Of a stretch of 64,000 nucleotides of DNA, positions 39,984 through 50,900 are shown piece after piece (position 1 is the stretch's first letter; the number at the start of each line of letters is the position of its first letter). Position numbers and translations under genes: made by a program. The DNA is from Temnothorax longispinosus (lineage: Eukaryota > Arthropoda > Insecta > Hymenoptera > Formicidae), in assembly GCF_030848805.1 (NCBI RefSeq), contig NC_092363.1:20926600-20990599 (forward strand), written 5' to 3'. The notes under the pieces are model-generated. The model was not told the origin of the DNA, did no database searches, and was given only the letters and a program-made list of their open reading frames with translations.

Positions 39984-42175
39984 ATGGTTCAGAAAAAGGT
40001 AAGATCATCGAACTGTCGTGCGCGAATAATATTTCCGTCGAGCGGCATCGACAGCGACGAGTATCCGCGTTGGAATCTCGGGTATGTTTCTCCAGCGTGT
40101 GACCCGAAAATATGTTTTCGTTCCGAAGTAAATTGATTCAGTAAACTGTGTAACGTGACAATTGTGGTCCTTCGAAATTCTATTTCTGCGTATAGCAACG
40201 ATTAAACAGATCGATTCGTTTATGTGATATCGATTTAATGTTTCATAACCTAAATTTACAATGCACAGTAATTTCGTGGATCTCGACGCTATAACGAATA
40301 TTTAAACGAATGGTGGCCAGAAATAAGCATTTAATTTTTATGGGATGAATCATTGGATTTCTAAAAGAAGTTTCTTGCATGAGAGTGGCAATAATAGGTT
40401 TAATCTTCCGTCTGTAAACGCTTTTTTTGTATTCTCGGAGTGAACACGTGGGTCTGTCACGTTCGACGCTATTTTTTCCTATCTTAAAGTCTTTTTAACA
40501 ATCTGAAAAAATTCGTGAAGCATCTGTCTATACATTGTAGTTGACGATTTTATAGTCATTTTAATGAACATCGTTTACTTAATATTTTCTGGTAGGCTTG
40601 CGAGTTTTACAGTTACCAGCAAATATTTTGGACGCTGTAGACCCATATACAGACGGAGAATTAATTTAGCTTATATATTTTGTTAAAATATACCTGTATA
40701 TCATGAAAAAACTTATTAAAATTACTCGATTATATTATGAATATATTGATTGTTGATTCCTATTAATTTTCCTTTTCAATTTCAGCCGAAGAAGAAGGTT
40801 GGGAAGAAGGTAGCTGCCGCGCCGTTGGCAGTTAAGAAGGTTGAACCGAAGAAAGTGACCAATCCACTCTTCGAGAAACGGACACGCAACTTTGGCATTG
40901 GTAAGTCAAAGTAATTTTACTGATTTCTAGTTAATAGTTTACAACTGTATGTAATAGCCGCACGTTACTGTTGATAATCTGTTAAAATTTAGGTCAGGAT
41001 ATTCAGCCGGCTCGTGATCTCAGCCGCTTTGTAAGATGGCCGAAGTACATTCGCATCCAGCGCCAAAGGTCTGTGTTGCAGAAGAGGTTGAAAGTGCCAC
41101 CAACGATAAATCAATTCACTCAAACATTGGATAAACAAACCGGTAAGATGTACATTTCACGCATCCATGATTTAAAGAATTATTAAATTCTATACATGTA
41201 CATAAAATAAAATATACAATAATATTCTTATGTTCTTGTAGCTACACAGTTATTCAAGGTATTGGAAAAGTACCGTCCGGAATCAGCAGCCATGAAGAAG
41301 GCAAGGTTGAAGGCGAGAGCCGAGCAGAAGATCGCGAAGAAGGAAGACACGCCGACGAAGAAACCAAACGTCATTCGCAGCGGAACCAATACGGTGACCA
41401 CGCTGGTGGAGCAGAAGAAAGCTCAGCTGGTCGTTATAGCTCACGATGTTGATCCTATTGAGGTTAGTTATATGTATAAATTTATAAATTCTCAGCAGAT
41501 TTCTATTTTGCAAGATTTCTCTTCCATTCAACGAATGATGCTAAATTTCTTCACCTGAGGATACAAATTTATAATTTTATTTGTATTCATAGGATGATAT
41601 ATGACATCTGACTAACATTTTATATTATTATATATATTTGTATGCAAGAAATTATATGTGCCAACCTAATTGGTTCTTTTTTTTATTGATGCAGATCGTA
41701 TTATTCCTTCCTGCCTTGTGCCGCAAGATGGGCGTACCATACTGTATTGTTAAAGGCAAGGCGCGTTTGGGACGTCTGGTTCGACGTAAGACTTGCTCAG
41801 CAGTTGCTCTTACTCAGGTATGTATATACAATTTTTGTAATGTGTATTTAATTTGACCATATGATGTGAAAATACAAGAGCCAATCCAATGAAACATCGT
41901 GATATTTCAAAAAATTTCTGATACACACTTACAAAAGTCTGATTCTTCCACTTTTATTTCAGTTTTATTAAAGTATGTCGTTATTATTTCAGGTGGATTC
42001 TGGCGATAGAGCCAACTTCGCAAAGATTGTCGAAGCCATTAAGACGAACTTCAATGATCGATATGACGAAATCAGGCGTCACTGGGGTGGTGGTTTACTG
42101 GGAAGCAAATCTGCGGCCAGGATAGCGAAATTAGAAAAAGCTAAGGCCAAGGAACTGGCACAGAAACAAGGTTAA
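39984..42175 (+). CDS. RpL7A: Ribosomal protein L7A (eL8)
   Basis: Six exons (39984-39998, 40786-40900, 40993-41142, 41242-41462, 41695-41817 and 41993-42175) give 268 residues; human RPL7A has 266. The first exon carries only five codons (MVQKK), a common layout in ribosomal-protein genes. The Lys-rich N-terminus is followed by NPLFEKRTRNFGIGQDIQP and FVRWPKYIRIQRQR. The L7Ae/L30e fold lies at about residues 150-215, with AQLVVIAHDVDPIE, LPALCRKMGVPYCIVKGKA and LVRRKTC. The basic C-terminal tail follows WGGGLLGSKS. It is a structural protein of the 60S subunit. Introns 4 and 5 carry snoRNA candidates, as RPL7A introns do in vertebrates. A poly(A) signal follows 35 bases after the stop. Confidence 0.97.
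41535..41611 (+). ncRNA. Box C/D snoRNA candidate, U36/snR47-like (RpL7A intron 4)
   Basis: A C-like box ATGATGC (41535-41541) is followed by AATTTCTTCAC (41544-41554), which directly precedes CTGA (D'-like, 41555-41558). A possible C' GATGATA lies at 41593-41599 and a second CTGA (D) at 41608-41611, a span of 77 nt. The 11-nt guide is exactly complementary to GTGAAGAAATT, which I recall from conserved 28S rRNA. The fifth base before the box pairs with an A. In vertebrates U36 lies in RPL7A introns and methylates an A in this part of 28S, so I infer an orthologue. The terminal stem is not clear. Confidence 0.6.
41861..41921 (+). ncRNA. Box C/D snoRNA candidate (RpL7A intron 5)
   Basis: A C-like box ATGATGT (41861-41867) and CTGA (41918-41921) bracket 61 nt. 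Inside, AGAGCCAATCC (41877-41887) is exactly complementary over 11 nt to GGATTGGCTCT, recalled from the conserved 28S stretch after CTTCGGGATAA. A degenerate D' (ATGA, 41889-41892) and a C'-like GTGATAT (41899-41905) follow. The fifth base before D' pairs with a U, so a 2'-O-methyl-U site is predicted, perhaps the snR62/U34 site. A second CTGA at 41939-41942 may be the true D box. The boxes are imperfect. Confidence 0.5.
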
Positions 42176-42209
42176 CATTATTGCCCGTCATTTACAGGTT
42201 ACATAAAAA

Positions 42210-42215
42210 AATAAA
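42210..42215 (+). terminator. Poly(A) signal of RpL7A
   Basis: AATAAA lies 35 bases after the RpL7A stop, giving the short 3' UTR usual for ribosomal-protein mRNAs. The VPS53 signal on the other strand lies only 25 bases further on. Confidence 0.75.
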
Positions 42216-42240
42216 GGATGAAATACATCTGGTATCTGTA

Positions 42241-42246
42241 TTTATT
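42241..42246 (-). terminator. Poly(A) signal of VPS53
   Basis: AATAAA on the minus strand lies 157 bases beyond the VPS53 stop. Cleavage would fall close to the RpL7A poly(A) site, so the two 3' UTRs abut or overlap. Confidence 0.65.
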
Positions 42247-42351
42247 TCATAAAATATACCTACATATTTTATGCTTCTCCTTTCATTTTTGTATAAAGGG
42301 TCTTTGTTATCTTAAAATAAGAAAGAATTTCTAAATCAACTATATACAATG

Positions 42352-42422
42352 ATATCTAACATCCTCAACATCGTTTCTTGATGAACATAATATCTAATAT
42401 CCTCAAATTCGTTTCTTGATGA
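42352..42422. repeat. 33-bp direct duplication over the VPS53 stop codon
   Basis: Copies at 42352-42384 and 42390-42422 differ at three positions and are offset by 38 bases. The inner copy holds the last codons and stop of VPS53. The outer copy, in the 3' UTR, repeats the same codons (IKKR) and another TGA. Confidence 0.85.
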
Positions 42423-45400
42423 GTTTCTCTAGCCTCTTAATTCTTCCAGCTTCATGTTCTGGACTGTTATGTACTACGTGACTTTTCGTAGCGTTTGCGG
42501 CGTCTGTGTTTTCAGATTGCTTAAATTGCTCGAGCAATAGAACTTGATCCGTTTTTTTCAATCCCTATAGAATACATATTGATCTTATTAGATACTCAAT
42601 TAAAAATATATTGTATACAAAAAAAATTTAGTTACTGCAAAAGTTACCTTCATATCTAAAATTTTTTGGAATTCTGAAGACTGTAAGTCAGGCAAGCGTA
42701 CATTGCACTGTTTTACGAAGTCACTTGGAGATTCAATTGGGGACATTACAATCTTCAATATCATTTCAGCATTTGCCATACCTTTGACCACAACCTATAT
42801 AATAAATAAGATATACATTGCATATATTGTTTGATATATTTATACTATCTATCTTGTAAAGTATTCAATTACTTTGGTATATGTTACTGGAGCTTTTCTC
42901 TGTATTTGATAACCCGTCGATGGAAGATCCAGCAAGGCCGTTTTCAACATGTGGACATCCAACAACAGTTGTTCCGCGCCGACGGCGTTTAATGGCTTGC
43001 ACTTAAATAATTGCTGTACTAATTTTGCTATGAAAGAGCTGAAACAAAGCATCGAATATAAAAAAAATCTTGAAAAATATTTCGCGTAAATATGTATTGT
43101 CACGACAAATGTTTTACCTAGCAAATTTGACACAGAGCTGTGTGAAATATTTTCTACAAGATGATAATCTATCTCGTATGGTCGGTATTGTTTGTCGAAG
43201 GTGCGCTATTATCGTATTAACATAATTACTCTGATCACCCACGACTTCCACAGAACTCCATTGCACCTGAAAAAAAAAAGAATTACTTTTTTATTATACG
43301 TCATAATATGACATTAACACATATTATTAAGTGTATATTATTTTTATCTTAATAGCATAAGATGATATTAATTTTATATTGTAGAATAATAATATATTTG
43401 AATTGTGTGCAATTAATATACTATTGATAATCACAACTTTTTTTTATACTTTACCTTAGTCATTGCAGTCAATGCAGATTCACACGCTGCTTCCAGATCT
43501 TGAACCAGTAACTGAATACAATTAGAAATCACGCTAAAAACAAATGGTAGAAATTAATAAATCAACAAATTTCTAAAAGTATATAAAATTAAGAGAAAAA
43601 ATAAGACATACTTATGAAAGATATCCTGTTCTTGAGACAAATTTATTTTATCCGAACAGCATTCATCTGTCTTCTCACGAAGTTTCTCTTCTAATTGCTG
43701 TGTCGTTTCTAAACAATATTCAGCCGTTGTCAAAATACTGAAAAAAAGCATATTTTAATAATTATTCACTTTGTTCTGTGGAACGAAAATAAAGAATAAC
43801 AAATGTACTTACCAGCATATACGAGATTGCTCCTCTTTACTAAATCTGGCAGTTTCTCCCTCCTTCAAAAAACTTTGGAAATTTTGAATAAAGCCTGACG
43901 TTGATAAATCTCGGAAGTCACGCGTGATATTGCTCATACTGGTGCCAATTCCTGCGCTGCCTCCGATTCTATAATGGTTACATTAAGATACAACGATACA
44001 TTAAGTTCAATTAAAATATACATACATAAGTTCTGATTTACATTTAATTTTTACACTTACTTAGGTAAATTATTCTGTAAGATCTTAACGGCGTATTCCC
44101 GTAGGTACTTCTGAAAAGTCTCGGCGAGACTCAGCATAATTAAACCGGTGCTGAGTTGCGTACATTGCACCATGCACTTCTTGTAAAATACAAACAGATC
44201 GGCACACGAGCTCAGGACACTGCTTGGCCCTTCAATACCGTCAAATTCCTTAGCACCTGGCGGTTGCGTTTTAGCATCGGACACGAACTTATCCATCAGA
44301 TCTGCCAAATTGCGATCCAAACTTTCTATATAAATGTTCAGGTATGGCTCGAAGCATCTTCCTATTAACTTTTCGAATGGAGACGGCCTCGGCTTTTCGT
44401 TTTCAACCTATATGCAAGAGAACGATGTACATTTTTAACATTTTATAATAAAAACATAGTTAAACGTAGACTAAACAGTTTTGATACCTTTTCATCTTCT
44501 TCAAAAGGATTCCCCGGTACCTTTTCCGCAACATCATTACTGACTGTTACTGACTTAGCATCCGTGGTCTCCAAAGTACTGCCGATAAAACGCTTCGACA
44601 GTAGCGTCTCGAAATTACTGGTTCTTTGAATCGCGTAAAGCAATAACTTAACGTCTATTTCATTACGTCTCTTGTTCATCAATTTTGTGAGATCTTCACG
44701 TGTGACATGGCAGAATTGTACAGCTATTCGCTCGGAAATTTCCCAGTCCTGGGGAAAGATCGTACCGAACTTTGACTCAAAGTCCAGCAGATGTTTCTTG
44801 ATCCACCCGTATCTTCGATCTATCTTATCCAACCAGGCGAAATCCTGATTCTCATCGAACAAATGTGCGTATTCTTGCAATTGGATATTTACAAACCAAA
44901 CGAGCAGATCTTTCCTTTGAAGAAGAAAAGACATTTGAGATTGAAATTCTATCATTACTCGTAGAATAACGTTACAAATATCTGTATAATATGCATACTT
45001 CACTTTAGGGTGTAAGACTGATAATACTAAACATCCTTCCGTCAACTGATTGAAATGCTTTGGATTCTGGCCGGAAAAGGCCTGTTTGAAATCCGCTGTA
45101 ATCTGCTGGGCCAACTCATCCTGGATCTGGCGTACCTTTTGTAGACCCAAGGAAAACACATTAAAAGAATCAGTTCTATCAATTATATCAAAGATACAAC
45201 TTGCGTCCTTACTTGATCAGACAACTGCTTCACTTGCGGTATATCCATGTAGCTGTTAAAATGCTGCATCACTTCCATCACTGCTTGCAACGGTAAGATA
45301 ATTTCTCCATATTGCTTCTTCTGCGTTAATACTCTGAAGTAAACCAAAAGGTACAGATTTTATAATTTCGAACAATGTCTAAATAATACTCTTAATATGC

Positions 45401-46200
45401 AATATGTGTATACTTTAGGTTATCCACTCCATCCACAAGCATGTGCAAATGGTTCAGCGCTGTTATCGAGGCAGTAAGGTTCTTCTTGGCGAAATCCAGC
45501 TGTTTGATGTCCCTCGTAATCTCCTTCACCACTTCCTCGGACTGCTCCGCCTTGTCCTTTATGTCCTTTATATGGACAAATAGCTGCCTTATCACCTTCT
45601 GCGCATCTTCCAACGCCGCTCTACCATCTTGGCCCACGTTCGTCTGACCACGCACCACTGACCGTATCTCTCTATCTATAGTATGTATCTTTTTTTCTAT
45701 TTTATTCACCACTTCGTCGATATTTGACAATGACTGTTCCGAGGGAAATAACGTGTTTATATAGTCCACCACGTTGAAATTGGGTTGGTCTAACGGATCA
45801 GTGATAGTCAAGACCTGATAGCAAAAAAAACAGTGTTAGGCTTACAAAATTTCGTTCGAAAAAATAAACAAACAAACAAAAATGTATCTCACAGATGTGA
45901 TTATACGCAAAATCATGGCAAGTCGCTCAAAATCATGAACGTTAAAAAAGTCGGTTCAGGGAAAGGCAGGCGTTGAAAAGCGGAGCATTTTATTGAACAG
46001 GAATGACACATCGCGCGCATACAAAAAGATCGTGAGTGTTGAAGTAAATTTTGCGTGGATCTTGACGAGAAAGCTCCGCAAGGGGAGGAGGCGAAAAGGA
46101 CCCGCGGCCTAACCTGCTCGATCACGCTCTGCACGTTCGGCGGGAACGTGTAGACCGTAGAGCGGAGCTCCTCCAGCTCGTCCTCCTCGTGATTGTCCAT
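42403..46200 (-). CDS. Vps53: VPS53, GARP/EARP tethering complex subunit
   Basis: Thirteen exons (46114-46200, 45414-45814, 45213-45333, 44999-45135, 44488-44914, 44061-44407, 43813-43968, 43612-43737, 43455-43533, 43118-43266, 42873-43038, 42648-42794 and 42403-42564) join in open frame to 834 residues; human VPS53 has about 830. The N-terminal Vps53 domain carries FNVVDYINTLFPSEQSLSN, then VVRGQTNVGQDGR and EITRDIKQLD, in the coiled-coil part. The middle has LDKIDRRYGWIKKHLLDFE and ERIAVQFCHVTR. The C-terminal half has SCADLFVFYKKCMVQC, TTAEYCLETTQQLEEKL and GAEQLLLD, and it ends in LEKLIKKRI. The protein tethers endosome-derived vesicles at the trans-Golgi network with VPS51, VPS52 and VPS54. 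A longer in-frame ATG exists upstream (46476), but the human N-terminus aligns with the 46200 start. Confidence 0.95.
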
Positions 46201-46524
46201 CGCGCTACGCGAACGGGCATGGGCGTACTCTTTACGCGAGCCTCGCGCTATATCCGCGCACCATGCATGCGAATCGCGACGAACATGCCGAACGTGGATG
46301 TGGCAGGTGACATGTCGATGACGTACGCGCCGTACGCGGTACGCGCGAGCGCGACACCAGTCTGGACAGTCTGGTGCACCACGAAGCGGAGTCAGCGGAG
46401 AACGACGAACTGGGGAATCGGGGAACCGGGGGAACTGTCGTCCGCGGGAGACGCGCACTGGCGGTGAGCTCGGCAAGTTTTGCTGCTTTTAGTGGAATTT
46501 ATTTTCAAAGTGCTTTATTTTTAT
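46201..46524. promoter_or_regulatory. VPS53 upstream region, edge of the Cul3 array
   Basis: A CpG-rich promoter-like segment (46201-46470) precedes VPS53. From about 46525 the sequence turns AT-rich and becomes the first unit of the Cul3 array. The region also lies downstream of Cul3 copy A. Confidence 0.5.
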
Positions 46525-47862
46525 AATAAGTGCTGTTGTAGCATTTTAATTTTATTCAGTTTTGTGTACGAAAAAAGGTAAAATCTTCATTTAAATATTA
46601 AAACTCCATCTTAATAAATAAAGAGAGAATACAAATAAAAATAAAAACATGACATCAATTCGTCTTTCTTCACTACAACGCGAAAGAGTGCAATACATGT
46701 TTGAATTAAACTGCATTTTATTAAGATCTTGATTGTCTTTATTTAATCTCATGCGCACATATCATCCCGCTAACAAATTCTGCATGTCTAGATTCGTAGA
46801 TCCCACTTTTGGCACACTATAATAAATATTCTGTGTTGTACTAAAACGGTCAGTGGATTAAATTGCAATGAAATAATTGAAAAGCTAGGTGGAAGAGGCG
46901 GAAGCTGTTAATTAAGCGTCAACATTGGAGGGTATATTATATAATGTTTATTACTACATATAAATTCAAATTATATATTTATATAAATACAAAATATAGT
47001 GTGAAAGCATATCTTAACTAATATATATATATCCAAAAATGGACTTAGATGAAAATTAACACTTGTGAATTCATATGTTTTTTATGTAAGAAGATAAACA
47101 AACACACATTTAGGGGTGTGGAGTGCAAACTTGAAAAATAATATTGAGTTGTTGGAAATGAGACAAGTCCATTCTTAATAATACATTCACATCAGTTATT
47201 TACATATATAATTGATAGACATCAACATAAATAAAACTATATGTAAATGTACCATTTTTTTTTCCTAAATTCATCACGACATATTCAGATAGCATTTGTT
47301 ATCATAGACAATCACAGTCTTACAAGTGTAGAAAAGTTTCTAATTGCGCGCGGTATTATCAATGTGAATCATCTTCGGTATAACTTAATTGTATTTCGCA
47401 TCATTAGAAACGCTATATAACTATTAAGTGTACAAGTTGTCTAATTCAAATCAAATATTTTATAATGGATGTAAACACATCATCTTACAGTTTTCAGTAC
47501 TCAATAATGACCCATTCTCTATTTTTTTTGTCTTTGTATTTGCAATATCGGCCGTACTCAATATTTTACCATTTTCGATAAACTTTCCAATAATATATTC
47601 CTGTAAAGAACATTTATACGCTGTAAATTTAAAGCTAAATAAGTGTCAATATATAGTCAATATATTAACTGTATACATATATACAGAATATCCAAACTCT
47701 ATGGAAATATAATTTTCTTGTTGACATATGGAATATTCCCTGGACAATAATAATTCATAACCGAGAAATGAGAATGATAGGAAGGTAACGCGGCGATAAT
47801 GACGCCAAATAATGTGATGTAATAATGATTCGGTGAATAAAATATAAAGAATCATTAATGTG

Positions 47863-47914
<52 letters not shown>

Positions 47915-47963
47915 GTAAGAGGATATATATTATTACAAATTACTTACATGTTTGAATTCAGCA
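46525..47963 (-). other. 3' flank / probable 3' UTR of Cul3-like copy A
   Basis: AT-rich sequence downstream of the copy A stop, repeated in copies B (53345-54708) and C (60098-61468). A plus-strand open frame of 93-105 codons is present in all three but reads as hydrophobic AT-rich sequence without a domain, so I treat it as a shadow. A TA microsatellite (47870-47915) occurs only here. Confidence 0.5.
47870..47915. repeat. (TA)n microsatellite
   Basis: A TA run of about 46 bases with a TATGTATA interruption. It is absent from the matching place in copies B and C. Confidence 0.9.
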
Positions 47964-50900
47964 TTAAGCAACATATGTATACACCTTCCTGTAAATCGTA
48001 GAATGTATTAGTTTGTATTTCTGTAAATATTAGAGTCAATGTATATGTATAACATGCATTACATACCAATCTTCCTCTGTACGAGCCAAGTACTCTCGTT
48101 CGACTAAGCCTTCGATACGTTTCTTAATCATTGCAGGTGAAGGCAAAAATCGACCTCTTAACTGTTCTGTTACTTCTGTTACTAGTATATTATACTAATA
48201 AAAGAGAAAATAAATTAATATATATTGATTATGCTCTATATATTCTGCACATATTAATAACTTATCTCGAATAAAAAAAATTTTTTTTTGCGTTCAAAAA
48301 ATATTGTATCAATGAATTAACCGTGTACAATGAACTTATATTTATAAGAATTTTCAAGTTACATACACGCATACGCTTTCGGGCTTTCATAATTCGTACG
48401 ATGGCTGCTTCGATCTCGTGTTTCCGGTCTACATCGATTTTATTGCGCGTCTCTATTCTCTCAGGTTCGGATTCTCCCTTTGCTGTTACGGTCTGGATCT
48501 TTACTCTTAACAAAAGCGATACAAATATTCAATAAAAGATGGTTATTTACATCACATATATTATTAACACATTTGCAGTTACTAAACTAACATAATTTTA
48601 TGTCACTTAAGATTTGTAGCCAATTGTCCTTGATGTAATTTTACGTTATTTTAAAATGTAGTTTGTTGCCGCTATAATTTAACGTTATTTTATATTTTTA
48701 GGAAAGCACATGATTTTATGATTCGTATTTATGATTACTGCAGCTATCTAACAATAAATTGATTTCATCAAAATGAGCATTTAAACGGAATTAAAAATAG
48801 TTTAGATCCGAAAATGAAACAAATTTGCACGTAGCACTCAGTACAGTCACGCGCTCGAATCGCCAGCTGCGAAAGTGTTAATATGTATCATTTATTGCAT
48901 AAAAATATAATACCTATGTAATTTACTGGTAAAACTGTCGTTCACACAGAAACAATTCGTAGATTCAATTTCCTTGGTACGAGAGTCTTTAAGTAAAATT
49001 CTTTGTGTAGCTTTACCTATGGAAAGAGATTGCAATGCTCTGACCAAGTCCCTCTCTGGAATATCGGTTTCACCTTGAATTTCCTACACAATATTCATAC
49101 ATATGTATATATAGAAATTATAAACATTTTTTATTCTTCACGTAACATGTAGATATGAGTAATTATATAGCTGCTTAAATATCAAAACTCACCTCATATG
49201 TTAAACTTTCTCTTTTATTGAACAGCATTAACACACACATTTGGTAAGTGGAAACTTGTATTATGTGCCTTCGTGGAGTATCCAAGCCTCCGCAATTACT
49301 CTCTTCTCTTCGTGGTCCATAAAATACAGCGTTTAGATCAGCAGAACCTGTACAAATTTTTATCATTGCACTCATTATATGCTTAAGTAAAAACAGATAT
49401 TGATAAAGACATAAAAATAATAACTCACCTAATTGTGGCTGTAACGTTAATTGTCGACCGCTTTGTTTAGCAAGGTAGAAGCGCCGGAAGGCATCAAAGG
49501 CATCATGCGGAGCAGTGGGCATACTGCATTTTCGAGTGGCTGATGGCATTGGCCAGAAACCAGTTGTGAGCACTCGGACACTTAAATCCACACCATGTAG
49601 ATTTGTCTTTATGAAACATACACAGATAAAACATAGAATAATAATCTATATATCTATGATATACGCATAAATACAAAGTTTTATAAAATGTTTTAATTAA
49701 ACATAACCAGAATATTACGTGTTAACAATCTTTTCTGTAACTTATACACTAATTTATATTCTATTTATACATATGGAAATATTTAAATTGATATTTATAT
49801 AAAATCTTAATATTATATTTTATTATATTTTCTTTATTAGCTGGTCTATGCTTTATTATATTATTTTGAAACTTACGCCAGACGTGAGAACATGATTCTT
49901 AAATTCATCCATAATAGTGTTACTGAGTGTTATATCCTTAAACATGCATTCTAACTTTGATGCGAACTGACATCCACATTCAGTCTAAAAAAATAATCAA
50001 AAAATATGTTTTTAACTTCTTTTAATATAAAAATGTAAGCAATACCCGTTTCAGATATGAACAAAACTATTTTGATCTAGAATATCATTATATCTAGTTC
50101 TAGTTCTCACCTTAAGTTTGGATATCATATTCTTTTCACTATCATCTGAAACAGACTTATTCAACAATAATCGTTTGGCTAAGTGTAATTTATAGTACTG
50201 TTCAAATACATCCTTTTCTTGTAAGAAACGGAATAGAACCATAGTTTTACCTAGGATGCCTTCAATCTCCTGCTCTGTCACCTAAAACCAAATATATTCA
50301 TGTATCGAAAGTCATACTTATACTTATATGTAACAATGCCATTATACACATAATACTAACTCTTTTAACGTCTTTCTTCAATTTATCGTCGATAAATAGC
50401 GACAGATATTCCGGGCTTTTAGGATTCAAGTTAAGGATGTATACAAAATCCGATGCTATCATCTGTTCATAATTCTTGTCATTATTGAAAGAATAACGTA
50501 GAAAGTTATCAAAGCGATCTTTTAGATCTAACAAATTTTGGACGTAAAGAACGGCATTTGTGGTTGATTCAGGCTCTTCTTGCACTAACGCGCGGCCCTG
50601 CTCTCTGAGGAACTGAGATACACAGTCGCACACAATGCGAAATCCGTCTGATACTCTCGAAAATAGTTTATACATTTTACCAAGATCTTCCGTTTTCTGA
50701 TTTTTGAGCATCTGTGCTACACGACTGTTTTCCATCTGTCAAACAATAAGAGATGTTAAGGTATATAACACATAATATATAATATGTGCTAAACATTCCA
50801 GCAAACACAGAAGACACCGAGTGCTCAATTTGGTATCAAATTGCGCACTCGGTGTCTTCTGTGTTTGCTGGGATGTAATTATATAACACATGATATGTAT

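Noticed and set aside
40000..40785. snoRNA in RpL7A intron 1
   Set aside because: Some GTGATAT- and CTGA-like words occur, but no pair with suitable spacing and rRNA complementarity was found.
46201..46476. N-terminal extension of VPS53 from an upstream in-frame ATG
   Set aside because: The extension is Arg/Pro-rich CpG sequence without family similarity; the human N-terminus aligns with the start at 46200.
47428..47712. Plus-strand open frame of about 95 codons repeated in all three units (also 54229-54510 and 60953-61270)
   Set aside because: It lies in the Cul3 3' flank, is AT-rich and hydrophobic, has no domain or splice context, and its length and start vary between copies. Its repetition follows from the tandem duplication.
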